Assembly: GCF_039941195.1 (NCBI RefSeq) | Contig: NZ_JBDVFA010000098.1 | Coordinates: forward strand, 112,812-176,811 | Reading direction: 5' to 3' | DNA from: Aurantibacter_A sp039941195 | GTDB lineage: Bacteria; Bacteroidota; Bacteroidia; Flavobacteriales; Flavobacteriaceae | Length of the DNA stretch: 64,000 nucleotides | In this document: in pieces, positions 36,173 to 45,165 of the stretch | Numbering within the stretch: the stretch's first letter is position 1 | Layout of the letters: each line of letters begins with the position of its first letter | The notes under the pieces: generated by a model | Told to the model about the DNA's origin: nothing | Database searches by the model: none | What the model saw: the letters and a program-made list of their open reading frames with translations, nothing else | Position numbers and translations under genes: made by a program

Positions 36173-37576
36173 TCACTTAGGGTCTGCAAAATCCTTTTTA
36201 AGTCTCATTGGAGTATCAGGCACTTTATTAATTAAAGTCTTTTTACCATTCTTTTTCACAATTTCAAAAGCATCGTAGAGGGTTCCGATAGGAGTATAAG
36301 CCCCGTAACTTATAGTATCTTCTGACACTGTTATAATTTGAAAAAGCTGTGTATACTCACCTCTTCGCACCATCCATTCTTGGTCTTGCGATTCATACAT
36401 TTTTGGCCCACTAACAGAAACTGCATAAACTGTTCCTGCATCTTCTACCACAGTTAAACCCTTGCCTTCATTTTCAGGAAATCCTCTAGCATAGGTATGA
36501 TCATGCCCTTGCAATACCAAATCCACTTCATATTTGTCTATCAACGGTTTTATGGCTTCTCTTAACTCCCAATTATCTCTACCTTCTTTTGTGGAGTAGA
36601 CAGGATAATGCGTAGTTATTGTTATCCATTTTTTCGTGTTTGATTGTAAAACTGAATCGAGCCATTTTACTTGAGCAGTTCGCGCATCCATACTTTCATC
36701 AAAACCTTCACTATCTATAGATATCAATTTCATATCTTGATAATCAATTGCGAAACAAGTTTCTTTCAATGCTTCACTAGGTCCGTTTTCTGGTAAAGTA
36801 AAGCTAGGCCTCCATAAAGAAGTTAGTACTCCGTCTCTATATTCATGATTACCAGGTGTCATTACACTTGGCACTGTCGCATGAATAAAACTACCAGCAT
36901 GAAACCATTCTCCCCATTCCAAATTCGCATCTCTATCATTAATTAAATCGCCTGCATGTAACATAAAATCTACCTGAGGAAATTGGCGATATGAGTTTCT
37001 AATTACTCGTGACCATAACGATTTCACATTATTTTGAGCATCACCAAAATAGATAAAACTAAAAGGTTCTTTACCTCCTATACGAGCAGTTGTTATTTGA
37101 AACCACTCGCTCCAATAGCCATTATCTTTTTCACCATTCCCAACGCGATATATATATGTAGTATTTGGCTTCAAATTTTTAATTAATGCGGAGTGATATG
37201 TAGCCTTTACAAGGGGTTCATTTCTATTCTGATTTTCAAATTTCTGAGAGATAGCTGTTACCTTTTTAACATCACGTAATAAAAATTCAGGACCATCAGT
37301 TGCTAACGCTACTTCTACAATTCCTTTTTTTACCTGCTGATCCGTTCGCCAATTCACTGCAAAAGTATGCGCAGGATTTTCGGTAAGGTTTGATATTATA
37401 CGGTCTGGTGTATTGGATGGAAATATTAATTTATGCGCAGGTATCGAATCATGCGTTGTATAATGTGAATGGCTATGTTCTACTCCATTTTGATGTTTAT
37501 GTTGTGCTTGGATATTTATGCTTAACATAAACATCATTGAAAAAACTGTAAGACTATTTGTTATCCTCATCATCAA
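36173..37576 (-). CDS. Purple-acid-phosphatase-like metallophosphoesterase, secreted
   Basis: A 467-residue protein with a signal peptide ending in INIQAQ and a His-rich mature N-terminus (HKHQNGVEHSHSHY). About residues 50-165 form an FN3-like domain (TAVNWRTD-type strand, TTYIYRVGNGEKDNGYW). The catalytic domain then shows all dimetal motifs: YFGDAQNN, MLHAGDLINDRD, TPGNHEYRDG, TITTHYPVY and LQGHDHTYARG. It hydrolyses phosphoesters outside the cell. It is last in the direction of the Gfo/SSS/aldolase unit, but it has its own promoter-like sequence in the 85-base gap. Confidence 0.9.
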   Translation of the reverse strand: MMMRITNSLTVFSMMFMLSINIQAQHKHQNGVEHSHSHYTTHDSIPAHKLIFPSNTPDRIISNLTENPAHTFAVNWRTDQQVKKGIVEVALATDGPEFLLRDVKKVTAISQKFENQNRNEPLVKATYHSALIKNLKPNTTYIYRVGNGEKDNGYWSEWFQITTARIGGKEPFSFIYFGDAQNNVKSLWSRVIRNSYRQFPQVDFMLHAGDLINDRDANLEWGEWFHAGSFIHATVPSVMTPGNHEYRDGVLTSLWRPSFTLPENGPSEALKETCFAIDYQDMKLISIDSEGFDESMDARTAQVKWLDSVLQSNTKKWITITTHYPVYSTKEGRDNWELREAIKPLIDKYEVDLVLQGHDHTYARGFPENEGKGLTVVEDAGTVYAVSVSGPKMYESQDQEWMVRRGEYTQLFQIITVSEDTISYGAYTPIGTLYDAFEIVKKNGKKTLINKVPDTPMRLKKDFADPK

Positions 37577-37589
37577 ATTATTTACTATT

Positions 37590-37620
37590 CAAATCTATTT
37601 TAGATCTTATCGAAAACCAA
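37590..37620 (-). promoter_or_regulatory. Bacteroidetes-type promoter of the phosphoesterase gene
   Basis: On the minus strand TTG (37620-37618), a 20-base spacer and TAGATTTG (37597-37590) match the TTG / TAnnTTTG consensus exactly. The -7 box ends 14 bases before the start codon, so the transcript leader would be very short. Confidence 0.55.
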
Positions 37621-37661
37621 TATTCACATATCAAGCTATCGTTAAAAGTACTTTCCTATTA

Positions 37662-38654
37662 TTAAATTTTTACTCGATTTCCCACGGCATTACTTTCATG
37701 TAATTTCTCAATTACAATCATATTATTTATTGCATCAATTAAATTGACGGGTGCTTCCCTATTTTGAATAATAGCATTTGAAAAAGCATCCGCTTGTAAT
37801 GTATATTGATCACATATATCGAATTGAATTTCCTTTGTTATTTCATCTTTCGTCAACCAAATTTTAGATTTAGTATCAATAGGAGGGTTAAATGGAAGCT
37901 CAAATTTGATACTTCCCTTTGTTCCGAATATTTGGGCTTGTTGTGTATAGTCCAATTGCGTGGCACAGAAAAAAGAAGAACTACCATTTTCGAATTCAAG
38001 AATTCCATTTGCCAAAATATCTACTTCATATTCTGGATGATATTCAATGGAAGCCAAAACGCTTTTAGGTTCTGCATTAAATAATAATCTTGAAATTGAA
38101 ATAGAATAACAACCAATATCCATTAAGCTCCCTCCTCCAAAAGATTTATTATTGGTAATACTTTGGGCATCATCATCAAAAAAAGAAAATGAGGATTGTA
38201 TTGTTTTTAAAACACCTATTTCTCCACTATCAACTAATTGCTTTACTTTAATCCATTGCGGATGAAACTTATACATAAAAGCCTCAGCAATTTTTAAGTT
38301 TGGGTGTTTTTTAGCTTCATCTAATAAGCTTATGGCAGAAGCGCTACCTAATGCTATAGGTTTTTCAACAAGCACATGCTTACCGGCTAGCAAAGCTTTT
38401 TTAGCCCATTCTACATGCAAATGATTTGGTAATGGAATATAAACTGCTTCAATTTCTGAATCATTTAATAGTTCTTGGTAATCATCGTAAAACTTTGAGA
38501 TTCCAAATTCAACTGCAGTTTCTTCCGCTTTTTTTTTATTCCTAGAAGCAATTGCTAAAACATTACAGTATTTACTATTTAGCATAGCTGGAATTACTTG
38601 TTCTCTAGCAATTGTAGCAGTACTTAATATACCCCATTGAATTTTACTATTCAT
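37662..38654 (-). CDS. Gfo/Idh/MocA-family NAD(P)-dependent oxidoreductase
   Basis: A 330-residue cytosolic enzyme. The N-terminal Rossmann domain begins WGILSTATIAREQVIPAM and includes AIASRNKKKAEETA and the family motif GKHVLVEKPIAL (catalytic Lys). The C-terminal domain has GGGSLMDIGCYSISISRLLF, whose DxGCY region holds the catalytic-site Asp and Tyr. It lies 15 bases after the SSS transporter gene and in the same unit as the DapA-family aldolase. In E. coli and Ruminococcus gnavus a Gfo/Idh/MocA enzyme converts 2,7-anhydro-Neu5Ac to Neu5Ac beside a transporter and NanA. That is a parallel, not proof. Confidence 0.88.
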   Translation of the reverse strand: MNSKIQWGILSTATIAREQVIPAMLNSKYCNVLAIASRNKKKAEETAVEFGISKFYDDYQELLNDSEIEAVYIPLPNHLHVEWAKKALLAGKHVLVEKPIALGSASAISLLDEAKKHPNLKIAEAFMYKFHPQWIKVKQLVDSGEIGVLKTIQSSFSFFDDDAQSITNNKSFGGGSLMDIGCYSISISRLLFNAEPKSVLASIEYHPEYEVDILANGILEFENGSSSFFCATQLDYTQQAQIFGTKGSIKFELPFNPPIDTKSKIWLTKDEITKEIQFDICDQYTLQADAFSNAIIQNREAPVNLIDAINNMIVIEKLHESNAVGNRVKI

Positions 38655-38669
38655 CGAACGAAAACTTTT

Positions 38670-40154
38670 TTAGGTTCTATTTTTTTGTTTGTTTATAAAA
38701 ACAAATACAAAAGCAAGAGATAATAACCCCGCAGTTGCTACAGCACCCACAATAATAGGATCCAATGTACACTCTAACCAAGCTAATTCAGGTGATAATT
38801 CTCTTAAGAAAGTACCCCAAATAATTATTAAAATGCTAAAAATAACCGACACAATACCCTGTGTTTTAGAGATTTTCACATTGAAAAGTGCCAATAAGAA
38901 TAGCCCTAAAATTCCACCCCCAAAAATGCCTGAAATTTGCCACCAAATATCAAGAGCGCTTTCAGCATTTATTAATAATAAAGCGAATGCAATTCCTAGT
39001 ACACCCCAAATTATCGTGATTAACCGTAAAAATCCAATGCTGCTTTTTTCGGAAGCATCTGGTTTAAAATATTTTTTAAAATAATCCAAATAGAGTACCG
39101 TAGCAGATGAGTTTAATGCAGAATCTACCGTGCTCATTGAAGCTGCAAGTATAGCTGCAATTATTAATCCTTTAAGACCCGTTGGAAGTTCGGTTGCAAT
39201 AAAAAATGGAAATACCTCATCACCTTTAACTATTGCGGGGTCCAATACGTGCGCCGAACCAGAATAAAAAGCGAACATTGCAGTGCCGATATAAAGGAAG
39301 ATTGCCGTTAGCGGTAAATATATAAGCATGGCAATCCACACCGATTTTTTAGCCTTCTTTTCGGTAGCTACCGCGCTATACTTTTGTGTATAATTTTGAT
39401 CAGCCATTAGGTTTCTAATATTTTCAGTTACCCCATAAATAATCATCACCCAAATGGTTCTACTGCTTAATGAAAAGGAAGAGTCTCCCAAGCTAAATTT
39501 GTTTTCATCAAAAGCTTTTTGGATTAAAAATTCTGGATCGGCAAATACTTCTGTCGTTAGGATATAAGCGCTAAAAAGAAGTCCGCCAATCATAATTATC
39601 GACTGCATAACATCTGTCCAAATTACAGCTTCCATACCTCCCATTAAAGTATAGGCAATGGTCATTACACCTATTATTAATATTAAAGTACTAATATCAA
39701 CGGAAACAAAAGAAGTAAGTAAGAGTGAAGAAAGATAAAGTATAACAGCAGTTCTACCAATCATAAAAAGCACAAACGATAGAGATGCATAAACCCTACC
39801 CCAATCGCCTATTTTATCTTCTAAATATTTATATACCGATATTATTTTATGTTTTCTGTAGTGTGGAATTACGTACTTGGTTACAAACCATGCAACAGGT
39901 AAAGCTGTTAGCGCAAAAATTAATGGATGCCAATTTTGATCAAATGCTTTACCAGGAACTGCGATATATGAAATACTACTGGTATAGGCGCTCATAACCG
40001 CTATTCCTGCTGCCCATGCAGGAATACCACGGCCAGCCACCATAAACTCCTCTGAAGTTTTGGTTTTCCTTAAAAAATAAATTCCCATTCCGATCATTAA
40101 CAAACCGTAAATAATCAAAATGGCAATATCTAGTACTTCTAACTGATAGTTCAT
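38670..40154 (-). CDS. Sodium:solute symporter (SSS family)
   Basis: A 494-residue transporter with about 13 hydrophobic segments. Family motifs are SEEFMVAGRGIPAWAAGIAV, SAYTSSISYIAVPGKAFDQN, the TM5 region YTLMGGMEAVIWTDVMQS and the Na+-site helix AASMSTVDSALNSSATVLY. Its length and these motifs match sugar/sialic-acid SSS carriers. It is 6 bases downstream of the DapA-family aldolase gene and upstream of the Gfo oxidoreductase gene, so it probably imports the sugar that those enzymes use. Confidence 0.9.
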   Translation of the reverse strand: MNYQLEVLDIAILIIYGLLMIGMGIYFLRKTKTSEEFMVAGRGIPAWAAGIAVMSAYTSSISYIAVPGKAFDQNWHPLIFALTALPVAWFVTKYVIPHYRKHKIISVYKYLEDKIGDWGRVYASLSFVLFMIGRTAVILYLSSLLLTSFVSVDISTLILIIGVMTIAYTLMGGMEAVIWTDVMQSIIMIGGLLFSAYILTTEVFADPEFLIQKAFDENKFSLGDSSFSLSSRTIWVMIIYGVTENIRNLMADQNYTQKYSAVATEKKAKKSVWIAMLIYLPLTAIFLYIGTAMFAFYSGSAHVLDPAIVKGDEVFPFFIATELPTGLKGLIIAAILAASMSTVDSALNSSATVLYLDYFKKYFKPDASEKSSIGFLRLITIIWGVLGIAFALLLINAESALDIWWQISGIFGGGILGLFLLALFNVKISKTQGIVSVIFSILIIIWGTFLRELSPELAWLECTLDPIIVGAVATAGLLSLAFVFVFINKQKNRT

Positions 40155-40160
40155 CTATTA

Positions 40161-41078
40161 TTAAGATTCTGCCATAAATTCTTTTTCAAAATTTTCTATA
40201 TGACATTTTACTTTTTCTCTTTCTGGTTGTTCAAACCTATGTAATGGCATAGCCATGTGATCTTCACAAATTCCTTTTATAGACAATGCACATTTAATAC
40301 CTTTTGTCACTCGTGACGCGGTAGTGCCAACACTATAGATAGTTTCATCTATTTGTGTTACTTGTCTATGTAACGCAGCTATTTTAAAGTCGTCTTTAGC
40401 TACTGAAGCATTATACAGTTCTACAAACAATTTTGGAAATACATTTGCACCACCGGCAACTGCTCCATCACCACCGTGTTTAATAGTAGCAGGCAAATAA
40501 CCCTCAGAACCAGCTATTACTAAAAATTCTGGTGAATCTTTAAAAGCGTCAATTAAATTATATAAATAATCAAGGTCACCAGAGCTGTCTTTTACACCTA
40601 AAGCACCCATTTCCTTACCTTTTTTTATTGTATTTAAAGAAAGGTTCATTTTCGTACAACTGGGCATATTATATAGCAAAAACGGCAATTCCAATTTCGG
40701 TATCAAGGTATTCAAATATTCGTCCATTTCAGCATCGGAAATTGGAAAATAATACGGAGGTGCAATCACCACAGCATCAGCACCTGAGGCTTTGGAATGT
40801 GCTGCTATTTCCACAGAGCCTTCAAAAGAGGTATCCGTAATCCCCACTAAAACAGGCACTCTTTTATTGATGTACTCGCAAGATTTTGTAATTAAATCCT
40901 TGCGAACTTCATTGCTTAAACTAGGACCTTCTCCGTTGGTTCCTAGAATAAAAATACCGTGAACTCCACCAGATATTAAATGTTCAATTAAATTCTTTAA
41001 ACCTTTGTAGTCTAATTTGTAATCCTCCGTAAGAGGAGTAATCATTGGAGGGATAATTCCTCTCAAATTTAAAGTCAT
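40161..41078 (-). CDS. DapA/NanA-family aldolase, copy 1
   Basis: A 305-residue TIM-barrel Schiff-base aldolase. The carboxylate-binding motif is GTNGEGPSLS (GTTGE/GSTGE in relatives), the catalytic Tyr is in LLYNMPSCTKM and the Schiff-base Lys is in GALGVKDSSGD. Members split or form alpha-keto acids: dihydrodipicolinate synthase, N-acetylneuraminate lyase, KDG aldolase. With a sugar transporter and oxidoreductase in the same operon, a catabolic lyase is more likely than lysine biosynthesis. It starts the operon and is divergent from the AraC-type regulator gene. Copy 2 is at 46622-47533. Confidence 0.87.
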   Translation of the reverse strand: MTLNLRGIIPPMITPLTEDYKLDYKGLKNLIEHLISGGVHGIFILGTNGEGPSLSNEVRKDLITKSCEYINKRVPVLVGITDTSFEGSVEIAAHSKASGADAVVIAPPYYFPISDAEMDEYLNTLIPKLELPFLLYNMPSCTKMNLSLNTIKKGKEMGALGVKDSSGDLDYLYNLIDAFKDSPEFLVIAGSEGYLPATIKHGGDGAVAGGANVFPKLFVELYNASVAKDDFKIAALHRQVTQIDETIYSVGTTASRVTKGIKCALSIKGICEDHMAMPLHRFEQPEREKVKCHIENFEKEFMAES

Positions 41079-41217
41079 ATCGCTTACTTAATTCAAGCAA
41101 AGTAAATTTAATTAGCTCCAATACGCCACTATTATTTTACATAAATCTTATGTTATTTTAACCTAAAATATCAAAAAAAATTACTATTATTGATAATAAG
41201 AGTTAAAATACTTAGAT

Positions 41218-42066
41218 ATGGAATTTGTTTGTGAAAAAATATTTGTGCCCAATAATCATTCTTTTATATCACGTAAACTACCCCTTTCATCTAACGCAAG
41301 AATTCACTCACATAAAAATTTTGAGTTAAATTATATTACCTCTGGTGTGGGAAGAAGGATTGTTGGTGATAATATATCAGGATTTGAAAAAGGAGACCTC
41401 GTACTTTTAGGTCCAAACTTACCTCACTGCTGGGAACTGCTTGATAGTGAAGGAAATGAGGAGCCAACTTGTATTGTAACTCACTTTTCTGAAAATATTA
41501 TTGATTCTGATTTCTTTCAAATGCCAGAACTCGAGAAAGTAGTAGACCTTCTTAAGCTATCGAATAGAGGTATTCGATTTAAATTAGATGATGATTCTGA
41601 AATAAAACATATTCTAGAAAGCATGGCAAATAGTAATGGCCTTGAATATTATATTGGCTTGCTTAAAATTTTCAATAATTTGATAAAAGTAGAAGACAGA
41701 GATAGGTTGTCTAACCCTATCGATCGTTCATCTGTGTTCTCTAAGAATATCGACAAAGTAAATAAAGTGTACGAATATGTATTCCAAAATATTCAAGAAG
41801 GTATAAAACTAGAAGAAGCCTCAGCTGTGCTAAATATGGCTCCAAGTTCTTTTTGTCGCTTCTTTAAAAAGAAAACAGGACATACTTTCATGGAATATGT
41901 AAAAAATGTACGCGTAGGAATTGCGGCAAAATTATTGGCAGAAACTGACAAACAGATTACACAGATATGTTTTGAAAGTGGCTATAATAATTTAGCAAAT
42001 TTCAATCACTATTTTAAAGCCAATATGGGGAAGACGCCTTCGGACTATCGTAAACATTTTAGATAA
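41218..42066 (+). CDS. AraC-family transcriptional regulator
   Basis: A 282-residue regulator. The N-terminal cupin has RIHSHKNFELNYITSGVGRR and LVLLGPNLPHCW. The C-terminal double HTH has KLEEASAVLNMAPSSFCRFF and the signature ITQICFESGYNNLANFNHYF followed by GKTPSDYRK. It is divergent from the aldolase/SSS/Gfo operon and convergent with the GH31 operon, so it probably senses a sugar from this locus and regulates the aldolase-copy-1 operon. Confidence 0.93.
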   Translation: MEFVCEKIFVPNNHSFISRKLPLSSNARIHSHKNFELNYITSGVGRRIVGDNISGFEKGDLVLLGPNLPHCWELLDSEGNEEPTCIVTHFSENIIDSDFFQMPELEKVVDLLKLSNRGIRFKLDDDSEIKHILESMANSNGLEYYIGLLKIFNNLIKVEDRDRLSNPIDRSSVFSKNIDKVNKVYEYVFQNIQEGIKLEEASAVLNMAPSSFCRFFKKKTGHTFMEYVKNVRVGIAAKLLAETDKQITQICFESGYNNLANFNHYFKANMGKTPSDYRKHFR

Positions 42067-42101
42067 TAAATGATTTATGCTATTTGGCTAAAATAGAATT
42101 G

Positions 42102-43379
42102 CTACCCAAACTCAAAACGGTTATGACTACCGTGCAATTCAGCATTATAACTTACTGCAATTATAGATAGTATTGCCAGAACCGTAAGTATCGCCAATAA
42201 ATAAATAAGCCATTTTTTAGTAATTAATTGAACTGTTGTTTTTTGCACATCTTTTATTTCATGTTTTTTAGCTAAAAAATAGATTAGGATAATATTCAAA
42301 ATGTACAGGTGATGATTTAATCCTAATTTGCCTGCAAAAAGACCAGTCACAACATAACTCATTAATGCATAACTACCTAAATAGGTAAAGAAGAATAAGG
42401 CTACATCATTTTTCTTATAATTATTATCATTCAATTTCCAAAATAGTACAAGAGCAACTATAAGCAAAACAATAGCGGCAAAAGCGGTACTTGAAAATGC
42501 AACTTGTTCTACGCTTTGGATCTCACCTAAACGTCTTAATATATGTTCATAGGCCAAAGATTCTCTATAAACGATAAGTGGAATAAAAACGAGTAGCACA
42601 AACAAAGCAACCCTATTTACCCAATTCTTTGGTTTCGCATCTTCATCAACCGGCCATTTTGATGAAAACACACCATATGCCATTCCAGTACCCCCAAAAA
42701 AACCAATGCTGTATTCCATGACATTCCACATATTAAATGGAATTTCAAATACATTACCAGTTACATGCAAAAAATTTCCAAAACCAAAACCAAAACCACC
42801 TCCAAGTGCCGAAAATATGGCTACCCTAATTGCAGAGTTTCGATTTGTTCGAGCCATATGTAAAAGCATAGCTAAACCAGCTCCAAAAATAAATGCCCAA
42901 GCTTCAGATCGTGGAGGAGTCATTTTAAAACCAATTTGCTCAATCAAAAAGAAATAAGTCAGTAACCCTCCAGCAACCATTTCCGATACCAAGGCACCCC
43001 ATGAAACTTTATTGCTTTTTGTTGAATCAATCACTAGCCCCACTAATCCTCCACCGAGCACACCAAATAAAGCACCAATTACAAAAAGCATACTAAAGCC
43101 ATAAAAGACATTAATAAAATTGTCAGCTCTACCATAGCCAACTACTACCCCATAACTTATCATACCTCCTGCTCCCCATCCAATGGCAGATACAAGTGCA
43201 AGTATTGGCATTTTAGCATACCAATCCTTTCTATTCGAAACTAAAACTAATGCCAATGCTCCAATAGCTCCAGCCCATGCAGCACCCTGCTCATGTCCAA
43301 ACTGACCTCTTATAGCCCATGCAGTTGCCAAAGCCATACCGACGATTATTAAACTTATGCCTTGCTTTTTAATATTCAT
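42102..43379 (-). CDS. Polytopic membrane protein of unknown function
   Basis: A 425-residue protein with about 11 hydrophobic segments and several Gly-rich helices (GALFGVLGGGLVGLVID, ALGGGFGFGFGNFLHV), suggestive of a transporter or channel-like fold. No known family motif was recognised. It is the last gene of the four-gene unit aldolase 2 - PHP membrane protein - GH31 - this gene (11-base gap), which suggests it handles the substrate or product of those enzymes. The conserved early segment IRGQFGHEQGAAWAGAIGAL could be used to search for its family. Confidence 0.75.
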   Translation of the reverse strand: MNIKKQGISLIIVGMALATAWAIRGQFGHEQGAAWAGAIGALALVLVSNRKDWYAKMPILALVSAIGWGAGGMISYGVVVGYGRADNFINVFYGFSMLFVIGALFGVLGGGLVGLVIDSTKSNKVSWGALVSEMVAGGLLTYFFLIEQIGFKMTPPRSEAWAFIFGAGLAMLLHMARTNRNSAIRVAIFSALGGGFGFGFGNFLHVTGNVFEIPFNMWNVMEYSIGFFGGTGMAYGVFSSKWPVDEDAKPKNWVNRVALFVLLVFIPLIVYRESLAYEHILRRLGEIQSVEQVAFSSTAFAAIVLLIVALVLFWKLNDNNYKKNDVALFFFTYLGSYALMSYVVTGLFAGKLGLNHHLYILNIILIYFLAKKHEIKDVQKTTVQLITKKWLIYLLAILTVLAILSIIAVSYNAELHGSHNRFEFG

Positions 43380-43390
43380 TTGTACTCGTT

Positions 43391-45160
43391 TTAGTATTTA
43401 ATAGTATAATTTCCTTTGCTGTATTTGAGATTGGATACAACACTTATTTTATTAAGGATGTGATCATAATTCCATTGCTTCTGATTCAATTCTTGCTGGT
43501 CGAGAATTATTTTTTGAGGAACGGTTTCAGAATAAATTTTTAAAATATGACCCACCTTATTTCCCGAGATATTAATTTTTAATTCTTTACGATTTTTTTG
43601 ATATGAAATTATCGTTTGCTCTCTCGTAAGCGTATCATAATATATAAATGAATTACTAGTATTGGGATAAATTAAAACAGTTAAAAAACCATCGGAAGCA
43701 CGATTTCCAAATCCGGTATAATCGCGTTTTACGGCTAAAGGAATAATGGCTCCTTCTTTTACGAAAACCGGAAATTCATCTATTGGGAATTCTTTTGTAA
43801 AAGTACTTCCCCCATCCATTAATTCTTTATCATCAAAAAAATACCTCCATTGACCTTCAGGTAAGGAAACCACTCTATTTTTAGTGTCTTTGTAAATAGG
43901 GGCAATTAGAAAATCATCACCGAACATATAATGATATTTTCCTTTTTTCAAAGGAGATTGCAATCGCCTTCCTCCATCATGAGCAGTAACTACATAATGG
44001 TACATATAGGGAACCAATTCTGTATGTAACCAGGAGAACTTTCGAATAATTTCTAATTCTTCTTGACTTCTTTTCCATAATCTTCGTTCTCCATGTCCGC
44101 CATTCAAAAATAATCCACAAAACGTTGAAAATTGAGCCCAACGAATATACAATCGAGGCGGAATTGTTTTTCCAGAAAAACCAGCAACATCAGATCCAAC
44201 AATATTATACCCAAGTTCAGCGCTTTCGAGAATATTCTCAATAGCAGATTCAAAACCTTGAATCCCGTCAAGGGCAATATCTACTTTGTCATTCTCCTCA
44301 GCTAACATTTCATCTGTAACCCATTTGTGTTCTTGATCACCTACCCAATTTACTGGCGAAGCATCAATTGGTGCAAAACCCTCGGGGTGATAACCTCTAT
44401 CAATAGACCTAGATAAAGTTATAAATTCTGGGTTCTGTGTTAATCCATGTTCATATTCATCTCGGTAATAGTGATTCATATAAGTTCGTGCTGACATTAG
44501 TCCATCTGCAGTATTTTTATAGAAGAATGGAATTCCTAAAACATCGCTCCAAAAAAGAGTAGCAGTTCCATCAAGTTTCCAACCATCAATACCTAAATCA
44601 AAAATATTTTGTTGCATACTCCTCCACCAACGCATCGCCTCCGGATTACTATAATCTATAAACCCTCCTTTACCTTTCCACCATGTATTTGCACTTTTAG
44701 ATTTTGCCAAATATCCCTTTTTCATAGCGTCTTGATACCAAACTGAATCATGTTTAATTCTGGTATCCTTGCTATAACTATCTACCATTGAGGTCATCCA
44801 AAGAACCACACGATAACCTTCATTTTCTAAATTTTTAAACCATTTATCAGGTTTTTTATATAGCAATGTGTCAACCTCAAAATCGTTATAACGAAGCGAC
44901 CACGGACTGTCTAATACAATGGTTCGAACAGGAATATCATGAGCCTTATACCCTGCTAATAATTCATCTACAATTTCAGAATTATTGACATCATCTTCCC
45001 ATAACCAACATTCTAATGCCCATGCCGGTGTTAAAGGTGGATTTCCATGTCTTTGTGAATTAAACGGCATTCCCCAAATAGGAAGAAACCAATAAAAATA
45101 TGATACTATAAATAATACACCTATGGACCAGACTAAAACCTTTAAAACCTTCTTTTTCAT
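43391..45160 (-). CDS. Membrane-anchored GH31 alpha-glycosidase
   Basis: A 589-residue protein with one N-terminal transmembrane segment (LVWSIGVLFIVSYFYWF) and no classical cleavage site. The GH31 barrel shows the nucleophile Asp near residue 197 in GIDGWKLDG, the acid/base Asp near residue 275 in WVGDQEHKW and the following GSDVAGFSG motif. The N-terminal beta-sandwich usual in GH31 (about 200 residues) is nearly absent: the catalytic domain starts soon after the anchor. Substrates in GH31 include alpha-glucosides, alpha-xylosides, alpha-galactosides and sulfoquinovosides. Here the specificity is open. It is co-transcribed with the PHP membrane protein (5-base gap). Confidence 0.88.
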   Translation of the reverse strand: MKKKVLKVLVWSIGVLFIVSYFYWFLPIWGMPFNSQRHGNPPLTPAWALECWLWEDDVNNSEIVDELLAGYKAHDIPVRTIVLDSPWSLRYNDFEVDTLLYKKPDKWFKNLENEGYRVVLWMTSMVDSYSKDTRIKHDSVWYQDAMKKGYLAKSKSANTWWKGKGGFIDYSNPEAMRWWRSMQQNIFDLGIDGWKLDGTATLFWSDVLGIPFFYKNTADGLMSARTYMNHYYRDEYEHGLTQNPEFITLSRSIDRGYHPEGFAPIDASPVNWVGDQEHKWVTDEMLAEENDKVDIALDGIQGFESAIENILESAELGYNIVGSDVAGFSGKTIPPRLYIRWAQFSTFCGLFLNGGHGERRLWKRSQEELEIIRKFSWLHTELVPYMYHYVVTAHDGGRRLQSPLKKGKYHYMFGDDFLIAPIYKDTKNRVVSLPEGQWRYFFDDKELMDGGSTFTKEFPIDEFPVFVKEGAIIPLAVKRDYTGFGNRASDGFLTVLIYPNTSNSFIYYDTLTREQTIISYQKNRKELKINISGNKVGHILKIYSETVPQKIILDQQELNQKQWNYDHILNKISVVSNLKYSKGNYTIKY

Positions 45161-45165
45161 AAGAT

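Noticed and set aside
40161..41078. dapA of lysine biosynthesis
   Set aside because: Located in a catabolic operon with a sugar-type symporter and oxidoreductase, with a second near copy nearby.
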